From the NCBI RefSeq assembly GCF_000710775.1, contig NZ_JOJP01000001.1, forward strand, positions 2,153,729-2,217,728: 64,000 bases of DNA. The letters run 5' to 3'. Below, one piece after another: positions 63,748-64,000 of this stretch. Under the pieces are notes generated by a model, which worked only from the letters and a program-made list of their open reading frames with translations, was not told where the DNA came from and did not search any database. Both the position numbers and the translations under genes were made by a program. Position 1 is the first letter of the stretch; each line of letters opens with the position of its first letter. This DNA comes from Endozoicomonas elysicola (lineage in GTDB: Bacteria > Pseudomonadota > Gammaproteobacteria > Pseudomonadales > Endozoicomonadaceae).

Positions 63748-64000
63748 TATTATTATCTCCAGTTGTCACCGGTTTGGATGAGGCCTTACCTGGATTTGAT
63801 CAGTATCTTCTACTGTTGGCTGGCGCCAATTGGGTTTATTCCTGGCAAGACCACTGTACTCCAGTTCCCCGAAAGCACGCTCCGGTAGGGCGCTCTTAAC
63901 TGTGGATTGAAACAGTCTGGCAGGCAACCGACATACTCTAAATGGACCATCTTGCATACGGTTGGAGAAACTTATATGGATGTTTATTGTCTTTTGATTG
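63748..64000. other. Upstream region of the monooxygenase gene, window end
   Basis: About 250 bases before the monooxygenase start with no convincing gene; it should contain its promoter. The window ends here. Confidence 0.35.

Overview
The window reads as chromosome of a marine gammaproteobacterium. The order gatB-gatA-gatC / mreB-mreC-mreD-maf-rng-yhdP matches the arrangement known from Pseudomonas and relatives. NhaD-type Na+/H+ antiport, succinylase-type DapD, two RND pumps and several long orphan proteins with polar N-termini fit an Endozoicomonas-like (Oceanospirillales, host-associated) bacterium. That assignment is inference from gene content; no rRNA or marker search was possible.

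Layout. 1-6800: housekeeping and small enzymes (M20 amidohydrolase cut by the window edge, a membrane-anchored HExxH metalloprotease-like protein, a CutA with a lipobox, RhlE helicase, GNAT acetyltransferase, SnoaL-like protein, NYN/LOTUS RNase-like protein, truncated haemoglobin). 6866-8494: orphan coiled-coil protein with basic clusters. 8593-16200: acyltransferase, dapD-yffB, DUF1499, DJ-1-like protein, pentapeptide/K+-channel fusion, YbaK-like deacylase, NhaD and a PagL-like lipid A deacylase. 16529-17698: orphan protein. 17789-31139: conserved core, with gatCAB divergent from mreBCD-maf-rng-yhdP. 31140-41531: a block between yhdP and tldD, which are close together in relatives; it holds a decayed IS256-type transposase, copies of a palindromic repeat, two divergent orphan or effector-like genes, YceI, and an RND pump with a divergent TetR regulator. 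41532-51836: tldD, an autotransporter, NUDIX hydrolase, AI-2E/PerM permease, M32 carboxypeptidase and a large orphan protein. 51989-56345: a second RND pump (adaptor plus permease, no outer-membrane channel). 57100-60704: a structured leader or small RNA ending in a terminator, then CpxRA-like two-component genes, endonuclease V and a DUF1439 lipoprotein. 60960-63747: ETHE1-like sulfur dioxygenase, 1-Cys peroxiredoxin and a group D flavin monooxygenase.

How the genes work together. The mre genes set cell shape, and maf, rng and yhdP usually travel with them. gatCAB supplies Gln-tRNA and/or Asn-tRNA. The Cpx pair, autotransporter, PagL, YhdP, the lipoproteins and the RND pumps form an envelope theme. 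Four orphan proteins (542, 389, 547 and 779 aa) and an alpha/beta-hydrolase-like protein are the accessory part and could be host-directed; this is inference only.

Most notable sequence observations: mreC appears to start at ATT behind an ideal ribosome binding site; the 547-aa protein carries a duplicated unrecognised domain and an SV40-like basic motif; rng and the cpx genes are preceded by terminator-bearing leaders; and two matching palindromes sit between the tetR gene and its RND operon.
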